Assembly (NCBI GenBank): GCA_963971285.1
Contig: OZ020254.1
Location: 13,020,001 to 13,084,000 of the forward strand
DNA: 64,000 nucleotides
Direction: 5' to 3'
Origin: Astropecten irregularis
Lineage: Eukaryota; Echinodermata; Asteroidea; Paxillosida; Astropectinidae
Part shown: in pieces, positions 10,301 to 19,872 of the stretch
How positions within the stretch are numbered: the stretch's first letter is position 1
How the letters are laid out: every line of letters starts with the position of its first letter
Program-made: the position numbers and the translations under genes
The notes under the pieces: model-generated
What the model saw: only the letters and a program-made list of their open reading frames with translations
Told to the model about the DNA's origin: nothing
Database searches by the model: none

Positions 10301-11922
10301 TGACTGATGACTCAGTTTGTGTTTAAAACTGAAACCTGTTTCCCAAAATTTTTGGGGGAAAATTTTCAATTTTGCATTCAATACAGTTACAGAAAGAAAG
10401 TTAAAATCATTCTGATATTGTCTCTTTTTGCACTTGCAAAATGTGGTCGGTTTAATTACGATGAATGTAACAAGCGCAAACAGCGATCTCGATGCGTTGA
10501 ACAGACATACATACGGTACAAAACAGCTCAGACACGCCAGAAGAAAACGCAGCGCCAGAGATTCAGCCGTGTCTGAAACTTTCTAGAACTGCGGCTAGAT
10601 TTTCATTGCAGCGAAGAGTCGAACATGCATAATTGCATACTTAGCCACGGACAAATAGACTGCGCAAAATGGTCTGCGCTGCATGGGTGCCTAAAGCCAG
10701 GGGCCAATTTAAGCACCAAAATTTGCTTAAGCACCAAAACCCTTGGTTACAAATAAAATCAGCATGCCAGCCAAAACTCCTTGTGAATGTTATGCTCAGC
10801 AAACATTGGCCAAATACAAGTCAAAAGCAGTAAACATCACATGAAAATTTGGTTGGCAATCCTGTTTGATCAAGCAAGACTTTTCACGCTTAAGCAAATT
10901 TTGTGCTTAAGCAGCTCTATGAAATTGGTCCCTCGACTTGGATGTGGCCTTGGCCGTGGCCTTGGCCTTGGCCTCGAATGGCTCGGCCTTGGCCTCGGAG
11001 GTTGTGGACTTGAATACAACTCTGCATATGTTTTTGATGATAAACAAGCTATAATAAGCAAATTTTGTGCTTAAGCAGCTCTATGAATTTGGCCCCTGGA
11101 CTCGGATGTGGCCTTGGCCTTGGCCTCGAATGGCTCGGCCTATATGGCCTTGGAGGTTGTGGAATCGAATGCAACACCAAATAAATACTTGATAAACAAG
11201 GAAGATATTATACTTGCCACTTGATGAGACCGATACATTCACCCTGTGTATTTTAAAACTATGGGGGATGCGTTTTATCCGTGCTTCATACGTCCCCTCA
11301 TCTTCATTCGCAACATTATGAATCAGGAGAAAGAACGATGAGACATTCAGGCTGTATTTTGTGGTTGAAATTCCCGGGCCATAGGAGATGCTTCCTTCAA
11401 AGTATGACACCATCAGTCTGCTGTCTCCGTTGGGTCCTTCTTTGTACCAGTACAGACCAGCGACCTCATCTACTGTGTATGTTCCGTCAACAATCCATGG
11501 GCATTGTAAAACTCCGTCTTTGCCCTGTTGCAGGTTTGCTGCTGCGTCTGACGACAATGCGACAGTCAGACATGCACTCACTGCACAGACAAAAAACAAG
11601 AAAAGACAAGTAAATTACAATGGTAAACGTATGTAGTACATTGCTTTGAACAAGACATTGACAACAAGTAGAGATAATGTGAGTTATAGGCAGCGTACAT
11701 AATTTGTAAGGCCTCCAACCAAAATTGATTGAGTTTGAGACAGAAAATGGACTCAACAGTTTGTAAACAGTCACCATGGGAAATCTTGGTTCATCAGATG
11801 CTGGGTTTTTCAAGCAAATCAAGATTTAGTGTCTTTTCCAAAGACTGAAATTTGAAATTTCACTTACACGTACAAGCAAAGACAAAACAAAGCCGTGTCT
11901 GTTTTCCAAGGTGTGTAGCCAT
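6080..11922 (-). CDS. Ig-like / transmembrane / NACHT receptor, complete five-exon gene
   Basis: Exons (minus strand order): 11868-11922, 11221-11580, 9429-9583, 8197-8260, 6080-7335. They join in phase to 630 codons including the TAA stop. Predicted order: signal peptide (about 1-31, hydrophobic LCFVFAC...LTVAL), V-type Ig-like domain (C45, W63, D112-x-G-x-Y116), a linker rich in N and D, one membrane helix (about 168-189), then a cytoplasmic piece with W-R-K-C-N-C (192-197) and a NACHT-like NTPase (about 300-629). Walker A is GSAGIGRAT (308-316), with R and A where K and T are expected. The end carries a FLFHFRDYFAA motif like the NACHT winged-helix end. No LRRs follow; the stop comes soon after. 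By analogy with NLRs it may be an innate immune receptor, but membrane anchoring with an Ig ectodomain is not the usual NLR plan. The join after exon 2 uses a weak donor. A function as sensor or adaptor is inference. Confidence 0.75.
8015..8128. repeat. Family A fragment (right end) in intron 4
   Basis: Ends ACCAAAGTATGATACTACCT plus TTAA, with the GTTTCTACCACCATCATC internal segment. The left half is missing. Confidence 0.65.
8197..8260 (-). CDS. Ig-TM-NACHT gene exon 4 (juxtamembrane tail)
   Basis: 64 bases between the acceptor TGACTTGCAG and donor GTGAGA, coding IWRKCNCENAKKYENIELGEE. Basic residues and two cysteines lie right after the membrane helix; they could be palmitoylated (inference). 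The tyrosine motif KKYENIEL resembles a phosphotyrosine or sorting motif, which is speculative. It ends with one base that joins exon 5's AT to give Asp. Confidence 0.7.
8331..8600 (-). repeat. Family B TTAA-type element, truncated, inverted
   Basis: The CATTGGTAAGGTCACAGGAC, CACTTTGTCTGATCA and GAGATCAAAACTGTTTTTGG motifs match the complement of the full copies at 35.9 and 38.3 kb. The outer ends are incomplete. Confidence 0.55.
8640..8770 (-). repeat. tRNA-derived SINE with near-intact cloverleaf (8660-8731)
   Basis: Read on the minus strand, 72 bases fit the tRNA plan: a 7-bp acceptor (GGCTGGA with TCCAGTC, one G-T pair), box A TGGCTCAGTTGGTAGAGC, a 5-base variable loop and box B GGTTCGAATCC. 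The anticodon loop is ACGGTAT (triplet GGT), with C at position 33 where tRNAs have U, and the T stem has one mismatch. The flanks are shared with the copy at 5.0 kb, so a SINE is preferred over a working tRNA gene. Confidence 0.6.
8890..9046 (+). repeat. Dispersed repeat family K copy
   Basis: Shares long stretches (GATAACTAAAACAACTCAAG, CCATGGTGACTGTTTGC) with 25544-25785 and, inverted, with 11695-11848. No coding capacity was seen. Confidence 0.6.
9047..9227. repeat. Family A fragment (right half) in intron 3-4 region
   Basis: Runs from the AAAGATTTTTTGGTC core to ACCAAAGTATGATACTAGCT plus TTAA; the left half is absent and replaced by family K sequence. Confidence 0.6.
9429..9583 (-). CDS. 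Ig-TM-NACHT gene exon 3 (stalk and membrane helix)
   Basis: The acceptor GTACTGCAG is followed by codons for VTKAPLVAPTMANANDNDKQ, a Gly-Ser turn, then IIIVVIVVAVIIFALIFYF before a Lys and donor GTATGT. The helix has about 20 uncharged residues with a basic residue just after it, consistent with a type I single-pass membrane protein. It is phase 1 at the start and phase 0 at the end. Confidence 0.75.
9661..9681. repeat. (TAA)n microsatellite
   Basis: About seven AAT triplets in a row. Confidence 0.9.
9965..10055 (+). repeat. tRNA-like SINE segment
   Basis: A box A-like TAGCTCGGTGG is followed about 50 bases later by a perfect box B context, TGTGG-GTTCGAATC-CCACA (5-bp T stem). The acceptor stem is not convincing, so this is read as a Pol III SINE head. 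Confidence 0.45.
10695..10932. mobile_element. Family C variant MITE
   Basis: Starts CAGGGGCCAATTTAAGCACC and ends GCTTAAGCAGCTCTATGAAATTGGTCCC, inverted ends like family C at 14.75 kb but with AAGC-type spacing and a different centre. Confidence 0.55.
10893..11210. repeat. Imperfect tandem duplication with GGCCTTGG runs
   Basis: Two consecutive copies (about 10893-11057 and 11058-11210) share GTGCTTAAGCAGCTCTATGA, a GGCCTTGGCC-rich stretch, GGTTGTGGA and TGATAAACAAG. The second copy stops about 10 bases from the Ig exon's donor site, so it lies against the coding exon in intron 2. Confidence 0.6.
11221..11580 (-). CDS. Ig-TM-NACHT gene exon 2 (V-type Ig-like domain)
   Basis: The acceptor is TTTTTTGTCTGTGCAG. 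It encodes residues 19-138. The Ig signature runs LQCPW (C45), LYWYKEG (W63) and NEDEGTYEARI (D112/G114/Y116). In ordinary V domains a Cys lies two residues after the Tyr; here that position (118) is Ala, so the usual B-F disulfide cannot form. One N-glycosylation motif is at N97. The donor chosen (CAA|GTGGCA at 11220) is weak but is the only one that keeps exon 3 open; a stronger-looking donor at 11213 gives a stop in exon 3. Confidence 0.7.
11695..11848 (-). repeat. Dispersed repeat family K copy, inverted, in intron 1
   Basis: The complement of the 25.6 kb copy (GCCTCCAAC, GAGACAGAAAATGGACTCAA and ATCAGATGCTGGGTTTTTC are shared). It lies between exons 1 and 2 of the Ig-TM-NACHT gene. Confidence 0.65.
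11868..11922 (-). CDS. Ig-TM-NACHT gene exon 1 (start codon, first half of signal peptide)
   Basis: The ATG is at 11920-11922. The 18 codons read MATHLGKQTRLCFVFACT and end with one extra base before the donor GTAAGT. The spare T joins exon 2's TG to make Leu, so the hydrophobic stretch continues across the intron and forms a convincing signal peptide. This phase match is the main reason for choosing this start. Confidence 0.7.
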
Positions 11923-12774
11923 GGTCTTGCATCTACATGCAGAATCCCAATCTTTTGCAGTGGAGTCAGGCAGAAACAGTATAAAATCTTTCCCTTCCTG
12001 TGTGTGGCGTTATAGTTAGCACTGGAGCGAAGAGATTTTGTCGACTGCAGACTACACGAGGATTACAAATTGGTGCTGTGGAAGGAAAAACAACAATATA
12101 CTGTACAAATAAAACCCAATGCAATCAGTGATATTCTATATTAAAGGTTCGGTACATGCAAGACAAGTTTCAAGCGCAGCAATTCCCCAAAATGGCTCCA
12201 CCACTATGACCAAGTGCTCAGCCAGAAATGCTTCTTGATCATGTTGATGTCAAAGTAATAAACTTGTGACTCAGCCTCTGTGTTCAGACTTTCATGGTTT
12301 GGGAAATTTACTTTCTTTTTTTTCTTGCGCAACATTTTGGAGCTTGGAAAGTTTTGTAGTGTATAATGCCACTATTTTTGCTTTGCTTATTTCCTTTTCC
12401 TTTTTTGTTTTGTTTTGCCCGCATGAACCCATTTGAATTAGGTGAGGAAAAGTGGGCTTCATAAAATGACAATAGACCGATTGCGCAACCATTGTTTACA
12501 TGCCATCACATGATGCCTTAAGTGGGTATTTTTAAAATCTCATTTTGTGCAGAACAGCAGTGAAATTAACAAGCAAAGAAGACTTGTTTACATCCTTTGC
12601 ATGTTTTCATCATGTGTTGTTCTGCTCAAAATGAAACATAACCACGTAAACATACCCACTAGGCCTATGGGTCACGTGATGGCATGTAAACATTGGTTGC
12701 GCAATCAGTCTCAATTGATTTCTGCACCATTTCTTCTGATTGAACCAAGAAAGTTGGTCTTTAAAACTAGACAC

Positions 12775-12985
12775 AGAGCATTTATGAAACGGAGGCTCAG
12801 GCTCCATCTCAGGCTCCGGCTCCATTTTGTGAATGAAATAACTGGTATCAAAAATCATTTATAACTTAGATTCTCTGGTTTGAAAAGAAAAAACAGAGCT
12901 TCAGCTTCAGTGAAACACCACAACCTTTATTTTCAGCATGTATGTCAGAGCTGGAGCCTGAGCCTCTGTTTAGTAAACGCCCCCA
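12775..12985. repeat. Family G element copy
   Basis: Bounded by GGAGGCTCAGGCTCC-type and GGAGCCTGAGCCTCTGTTT sequences. The internal TCTCTGGTTTGAAAAG and CAGAGCTTCAGCTTC segments resemble the 23.8 kb copy. Confidence 0.5.
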
Positions 12986-14752
12986 GTCGGATTGGAGGGC
13001 GCTGGACTCCCTTTTTAATTTTGGGGTTGACAGTCGGTCTAATGCCCCAGAGAATCTCATAGCGCTTCTCTTTTGGGGGAATTTTTTGGCACAAGTACCG
13101 AGAAGTACAATTTTTTCTGTGTACAACCCATTTAGGGCTATGCATGGGATTCTCTGCGGTGCTCACCGCTGTTTCCGTGGCGAAATCTAGTTAGCTGGCT
13201 GTGCGTGGGCGTTACAGTGGGCGTTCATTGATGAAGCGCGCCCTCTTGTGGTTATCTTTGTCCACTGCTTAATTAGCATGATTTATTTACGCCTTTTTAT
13301 GTAAATTCCTAATGAATATTGAGCATTTTCTTGTAAATGATGTAAAATAAGGTCAACTCTTCCCCTGTTGAACTTAAAATGGGGCGGCCCAGTGTCGAGG
13401 GTTTGGTGTAATTCGAGTTTCAAAACCGCCGTAAATTTTGGTCTTTACACCGAAGTCCCACAGACTGGCCACTTTGCTTGCCTTCCATAATGTCTCTGGA
13501 AGTTTTCCTGGAGAATTGTTAGTATTCAACATGAAGATCTATTCGTTGTCGAGTCATTTGTAACGGAAATGGAGTGCAGAACCCATACACTTTTGCGTTA
13601 GTAAACATTCAATGTTGGTGCGAAACCGTGCAATATGAACATGCCACATACCATCATGCATCACTTTCTCTCTTATTTTGAGGGTTTCCCGCGGCCCTGG
13701 GCCTTTATTTATTTATTTATTTATTTATTTGTATCAGCATTTCAGATGTAAAAAAAAAAAAAAGGCAAACGAACTTCATGTACTGTGTAATTAATTTATT
13801 TGTATAATAAACATGTATGGAAATTCCTAGAGATTATTCCACGCTGGTTAGCTGGTACCCGCCCAGCTTCTACAGAAAACTAACGACTCTTCCCTCCTGT
13901 CACGGTATACGCACTAGGCCTATACTGTACTGTACAGTGCATGTTAAACTGTACAGTACAGTGTGCATGTTGCCTATGGGTGCGTGCACGTTGCACGGGT
14001 GAAAAGCACCCCACGAGCCCCGTTGTATGTCGCATTCTATTCTAATTTCCTACCGGGTGTGGGGGTTATATACTTTAAAAAGGCCCTACTTTTGTAAAGT
14101 AAGAACTGGTTTTAATGGCTATTCCAATCCCCTGATTAGGAAAACTTCCTTTCTTTGAGAAAACATGACTTAAAAACGTACTTTTTCTGGAATCCGTCGT
14201 CTTTCTTGAGAAAAGAGCGCTGCTTGTATTTTTGTATTTCGCGCTACCTGAACCTCCAGAAATTTCTTTCTCGGCGATTTGCCAGCTGAAATATACATAT
14301 GCAACAGTTCCATCACCTTTTTACCAGCCCATAAAGTCTATATTACGAAATTTTGGAGGAGTTTATGACACGTTTTGAGAGCTGGCGTTATGAGGTCACA
14401 CCTCATGAATATGCATTTTTAGTGACCCACCATGAAAAAGTGGCGCATGCGCGAAAACTAGATTTCGCCTATGGAGCCCTTGAAACAGCGGTGTGCTAGA
14501 CTGGCCATCAACGCCACAATAAAAAAAAGGGAGTTCAGAGCCCCAGTTACTGGGTCTACTTTAAAACAATTATTATTTTTTTTTATAACAGCCCCCATTC
14601 CCATGCATGCCATGCAGGGTATATTGGGCTGTCATTAATGAATGGTCAGTTTGTATTTCACAACATCATATAGACCCATTTAACCATTTTAAAGTGGGAA
14701 TTAATTTCCCAAAATGGTCACAATCAGCACTTGCAATACTATGGAATGCATC
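12986..14752. other. Intergenic, no gene recognised
   Basis: Contains a (TTTA)n run near 13710-13730, a poly-A run near 13750 and a small inverted repeat of ACTGTAC/GTACAGT words near 13925-13965. The short ORFs here do not resemble known proteins. Confidence 0.5.
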
Positions 14753-14997
14753 CTGGAGCCAATTTCACGGCGCTGCTTAGCACAAAAATTTGCTTAGCAC
14801 AAAAATGTCTTGCCCAATAAAACAAACCACCGTAAAAAATTTCATTTGATATTCATGGTCAGTGAACAACAGTCAAAGAACAATCACAAGCGATTCACAA
14901 CACATGGAAATTTGGTTGTTAACCCTGTTTTTATTAAGACAGAAATGTCATGCTTAGCAAATTTTTGTGCTAAGCAGCGCCGTGAAATTGGCCCCTG
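14753..14997. mobile_element. Family C MITE, full copy
   Basis: About 245 bp. The ends GCCAATTTCACGGCGCTGCT and AGCAGCGCCGTGAAATTGGC are perfect inverted repeats, extended by TTAGCACAAAA/TTTTGTGCTAA. The internal GTTTTTATTAAGACAGAAAT contains the TTAA used as an insertion site by family A in other copies. Confidence 0.8.
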
Positions 14998-16030
14998 AGA
15001 TTATAAAATCTCAGTACATGTACGGTGACGTATTATATGTATGAGGAGTAACTGCGATGGTAATTAATATATCCTGAATATCCTGAAAGTATGAAATTAC
15101 ATGTAAGCCTCATGATTTGAAGTTATTGCGAATACAGAGCTCTGCCTGAAAGGAAGTGTAGAGTCGGGCACACAATGTACCCATTACTTAGGCAGGGTTC
15201 GAACATGCCAGTCAAAATGCTCACGGACCAGTCACACTCTTGTTAAAATGGTCCGACGGACCAGTCAAAATAATTGCACACCGTCACACATTAGCCCCTT
15301 AAAAAATCATACATTGTCATGATGCCACATTTATGATGACCGCCATGACTGAGCATATTTTTTTGTCAAAAATAATACTGAGAACTGAATCTTTCCATAA
15401 TTAGGTAGTTTAGGCCTATACTGTGCCTAAATTTAATTTGATATTGAAAATTGAGGAGAGAACGAATGAGAGTTTATCTTGCCAAGTAGCGATAAATGAA
15501 AATGCATATGTGTGAATTCACTCACACAAAAAGAGGACCAATAGGCCTAGGCCTATAAACATGTACATGTAACATGGAAAAGTGAAGGCCAATTATTGTG
15601 CCAATACTGAGGTTTATTTTGTTTTGTTTGTGTGAATCTGCATACTCAGATTTCATGAACTTGCAGGAACAGTGCCATACATGTACATAGGCCTATACAT
15701 TTCAGGAAGTGTCCATCCTACAGTACTTTCAGTAAAATAAATACTGGTTCAGTTCACATGTACCGTAACTCATGACAGTGAGTTACGGTATGATCTCATC
15801 ACAACAAAATATCTTGGGAAATCAGCGTCCTAAAATGAATCCAGGAAATGTTTTCCAAGTCTTCCGCAAGAAAGGCACTGTTTTGAAAAATGTTGATCTC
15901 TCCCCTTTGTTTTGAACCTGGCTTTCCTTAAAAGTAGAAACACTAATTTACAGTAGAAACACAGTCAGAAAAAAAAAATTAAAATAAAGGGCAAGCCCTG
16001 ATCGCTATGCTAAGATCCTGAACCTGAGCA
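14998..16030. other. Intergenic, no gene recognised
   Basis: AT-rich sequence with several AGGCCTA words and no recognisable exon, RNA gene or bounded transposon. Confidence 0.45.
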
Positions 16031-16436
16031 TATAGCTCTGAGACAGCTCGACCGCAAAGACAACTCAACTCTGAGACAGCTCGACCGCAAAGACAACTCA
16101 ACTCCGACCCAGCTCGACCGCAAAGACAACTCAACTCCGAGACAGCTCGACCGCAAAGACAACTCAACTCTGAGACAGCTCTACCGCAAAGACAACTCAA
16201 CTCTGAGACAGCTCGACTGCAAAGACAACTCAACTCCGAGACAGCTCGACCGCAAAGACAACTCAACTCCGAGACAGCTCGACCGCAAAGACAACTTGAC
16301 TCCGAGACAGCTCGACTGCAAAGACAACTCGACTCTGAGACAGCTCGACCGCAAAGACAACTCAACTCCGAGACAGCTCGACCGCAAAGACAACTCAACT
16401 CCGAGACAGCTCGACCGCAAAGACAACTCGACTCCG
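16031..16436. repeat. 33-bp minisatellite, about 12 units
   Basis: The unit is 33 bp (GAGACAGCTCGACCGCAAAG then ACAACTCAACTCC with small variation). Because 33 is divisible by 3 and the unit lacks stops on the minus strand, long repetitive ORFs (SCLCGRAVSEL repeats) appear in two frames. No start context, splice signals or conserved flanks suggest a real protein. Confidence 0.9.
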
Positions 16437-18776
16437 ATCGAGACTCCCAATCCCTGTACTTAAGTACAATTTTATTACTACTAATAGGGAGTTAGGCCTA
16501 CTAGGCCTACAATACTAGGCCTATATACTCAGACTACTGACGCCCTGTTTCAGTGTATGATTGACACAAACTGGAGTGTTATTATACATGTAACTTATAG
16601 GGCTTCATGGTCACTGTCAACTCTCCTTCCTCCATGATGACTACGCGAAGTGTTCATTACAGGGTTAGTTAGTTGCAATGATGGTAACCCTAGGTCTGAC
16701 ATGGGGACTGGGACCTAAGACATGGGGCTAAGGTCCCAGTCCCCATGTCAGACCTAGGCAGTGCTTCCACAATCAAAATGACGATTTCCTCATTCGGAGA
16801 CTCAAATTTCCTTATTTTCCTCCCGATTTCCTTATTTTTTCATAATAGCCCCAAAAGCCATGTACTAGACTACTACGTACACTGCTCTATAAATCTTGTT
16901 ATGCTGAGAGTGAGCAGAAATCAGCGCTAAAAACGTACCAGTGACTGACTGCCAATAATATACAGGTAAATGTATATAATAATACAGGCTAGTAGGCACG
17001 CACTGCATTCCATGCCCCAGAAATAATTAATAAAAAAGAAAAGAATGAAAAGCGCCCTCTGCAGCTTTTACTGATAATAGGGCCTCAGACTCCAGATCCA
17101 GGGGAAATTATGCTTGCAAGATATGGCAATTCAATATAATCAGACAACAAACTTTTCGAAAATTATCATAAATTCATATATTTTGCTGCTTATTTGGAAA
17201 ATTATGTATAATTTGCTCAGAATTTAATAATATCCTTACAATTTCTTTAGATTTGGAGGATTTTCTTAAAATTTCCTTGTTTTTTTTCATTTCCTTAAAT
17301 ATTCCTTCAAAAGTAAAAATTTCCTTAAAATGAGGAAATTTCCTTGAATGTGGAAACGCTGGACCTAGCATGCCTAGGGTAACCATCATCGCAACTATCC
17401 TCCATCATGATCATGTACTATAAAGCCTATACTAGCCTAACGTTAGGCCCTAGCTACATGTTGTAGTGAGTAGTATAGTAGTAGTACTACTACTACACTA
17501 CTACTACTACTACTAGTATAAACATGATAAAGATTAAAAGAAGTAGGGTCGACATACAACATACATGAATTTATTTTAAATAAGAACCTACCGTAACCGT
17601 GTGATTTGCTTAACGTAAGCATGGAGGTATAAAACGTAAGCTAATCCCACATCCAATATCGCGTGCGATGGTGTCCGAAGGAAAAGATGGACACTTGCCC
17701 TCTTGATGATGGACACAGAAACACTCGATCAGAATTATAAAATGCTCAATTCATGCAAGAAAATGTGACGTTTAGCGTACCGTTTGCTGCGTAACTGGAA
17801 TAATGATGCCTGTGACTGTGCTGCTGTTTACAATTAAGAGGTGTGTCATGTGTGTGTTGCAACTCGGGTTTACGTTTGGGATTCCCCAGATTGCACCATA
17901 AATTATGCTAGTAGTCTTGATTCAAGACGTTGCCCGCAGTTGAGCATAAACAGGCGCATCCAAGCATCTCTTGTGAAATTTTAAAATCGCGTATCTTCAA
18001 AAGTCGCAAAAAGTCGCAGCCAAATTTTGCTTGAAATTTAACCTGAAGGTCCAGGCTTTAGGAAAATCCATGAGCTGAGGCGGGAATCGGCGGGAATTTA
18101 ATATTGTTTTCCGTTTGAAAAAAAAAGAGCTTATTTTTAACGATTTTTACCTAAGTTTGGAGTTTTCAAGACTTTATTCACAATTTTCACGATGACATCT
18201 TCTCTGTTGCAACCGTGTCAGTCATTTAAACTCATAGAGCTATATTAAAATTAATTAGAGCTCAAGTTTTATTACTTTATTTAGGCCTACTTGGAATTGT
18301 TGTGATTGTTTTTAGTACACTGTACATAGATCGAAATTTCGCCCCCTGTAGGTAAATGAAAGGTTTATGGCCGTTAATTTGTGTATGTAAAGTACACCGT
18401 GGACCATGAGAGAAAAAAAACGCCCCAAAACAATGGTATTGATTTTGGAAAAAGTCGCATTTTTTAATTGCCTATTTTTGCGCAGTTTGATCGACCTTGA
18501 ACTGGCCCTCTGTGTGTTGTTGTGTCGCTACTTCAGTGTCAACATAGTAAACGATCCGAGACCATGTCTACGTCACACACAAAGCACGTCCACACCATGT
18601 TGTCAGTTTTCTTCGGGCTGTGGAATGTTTCAAGACGAGAGATGCTTCTTTTGCCAGCCATAATTAGTTGTTTTGAGGGACTCGCGCATAAACAGCGTCT
18701 TGGACCAAGACTAACCCTAAATTTAAGCAGACAACCCCACCCTTCAAGCGCTTATCATTAAAACATACATTAGTCG
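16437..18776. other. Intergenic, no gene recognised
   Basis: Contains an inverted pair near 16683-16757 (GGTCTGACATGGGGACTGGG and its complement) and TAG/CTA triplet runs near 17465-17515. A TCCTTAAAATTTCC-rich patch at 16790-17350 looks like a low-complexity inverted element. No coding exon was supported. Confidence 0.4.
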
Positions 18777-18820
18777 GGTCTAGAGTCCCTTTATATCAGT
18801 ATAAAGGGACTCTAGTCGGG
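18777..18820. repeat. Short inverted repeat
   Basis: AGAGTCCCTTTATA and TATAAAGGGACTCT face each other across about 5 bases, a hairpin-forming sequence at the left edge of the CCGGAAAACAC array. Confidence 0.8.
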
Positions 18821-18829
18821 TCACACTAA

Positions 18830-19175
18830 ACACCGGAAAACACCTGAAAACTACAACACCGGAAAACACAGGAAAACTACCGGAAAACACACTAAATATC
18901 GGAATACACCGGAAAACACACTAAATACCGGAAAACACCGGAAAACTACAAGAAAACACACTTAATACCGGAAAACTACCGGAAAACACACTAAATACCG
19001 GAAAACACACTAAATACCGGAAAACACCGGAAAACACACTAAATACCGGAAAACACCGGAAAACTACAAGAAAACACACTAAATACCGGAAAACACACTA
19101 TATTTTATACGGAAAACACCAGAAAACACAGGAAAAACATTGGAAAACGCCGGAAAACTACACTGGACGTGCAAT
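18830..19175. repeat. CCGGAAAACAC(TAAATA) irregular tandem array
   Basis: About 30 short units built from CCGGAAAACAC, CCGGAAAACTAC and ACTAAATA. The complementary motif GTGTTTTCCGGTAG recurs at 19335-19415, so the array and its partner may be the subterminal inverted repeats of one element of about 0.6 kb. Confidence 0.7.
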
Positions 19176-19538
19176 AAAGGTATTAAATAAAATAATAGAC
19201 TGGTTCCCGGGCTCTCCTAATATAAAATATAGCCCACAGCAGACCTCATTTTCATTTCACTTATATTTCGATGGGAAAAACAATCCGATGTTTATGATAG
19301 TTTTTCGGTATTTTCAGCGGGTAGTTGTTTTATTGTGTTTTCCGGTAGACAGGTATTTCCCGGTAGTTTCAGGTGAGTGCCAGTAATTTTCTGGTGTTTT
19401 CCGGTAGTTTTTCGTTTATGATGTTTGTTTGTGGGGTTGTGGGGGGGGGGGGGTATTGATAATTATGATTATATCCCACTCCTCTACTAATGCCAGTGCT
19501 TTGGCCTTAATTCAAATCGCAAAATTACAATAAACAAC

Positions 19539-19839
19539 CAGGCGCGGTTCTAGAGTCAAAATTTTTGGGGGGCTAGAAGAGCCATTATTTTTTGGGGGGC
19601 TAGAAGACCCAATATTTTGGGTTCTTCTAACACTCGCTTCTGCTATGTCTTATTAGGGGTCGAAAAACATGCACATTATAGCCCACACAACGCGTTTTGT
19701 TTTCTAATTGGCGCTTAATAACTGAAAAAATCCAGTATTTTCAAGAACTTTTTTTTTTTTCACTTGCATTTTTGGGGGGGGCTAGACAACATTTTGGGGG
19801 GGCTACAGCCCCCCCTAGCCCCCCGTAGAACCGCGCCTG
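19539..19839. mobile_element. hAT-like MITE with 8-bp target duplication
   Basis: The ends CAGGCGCGGTTCTA and TAGAACCGCGCCTG are perfect inverted repeats. The flanks carry the same 8 bases, TAAACAAC, on both sides. The body is rich in GGGGGGCTAGA. The nearly identical copy at 30211 has its own 8-bp duplication. TIR and TSD length fit the hAT superfamily. Confidence 0.85.
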
Positions 19840-19872
19840 TAAACAACACTGACGCACAGTAGCCCTATACTA

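Noticed and set aside
15979..16436. CRISPR-like array
   Set aside because: The units are contiguous with no unique spacers, and the genome is eukaryotic.
15979..16450. Long minus-strand ORFs encoding SCLCGRAVSEL repeats
   Set aside because: They are a 33-bp minisatellite read in frame; two frames are open at once and no splice or start context supports a gene.
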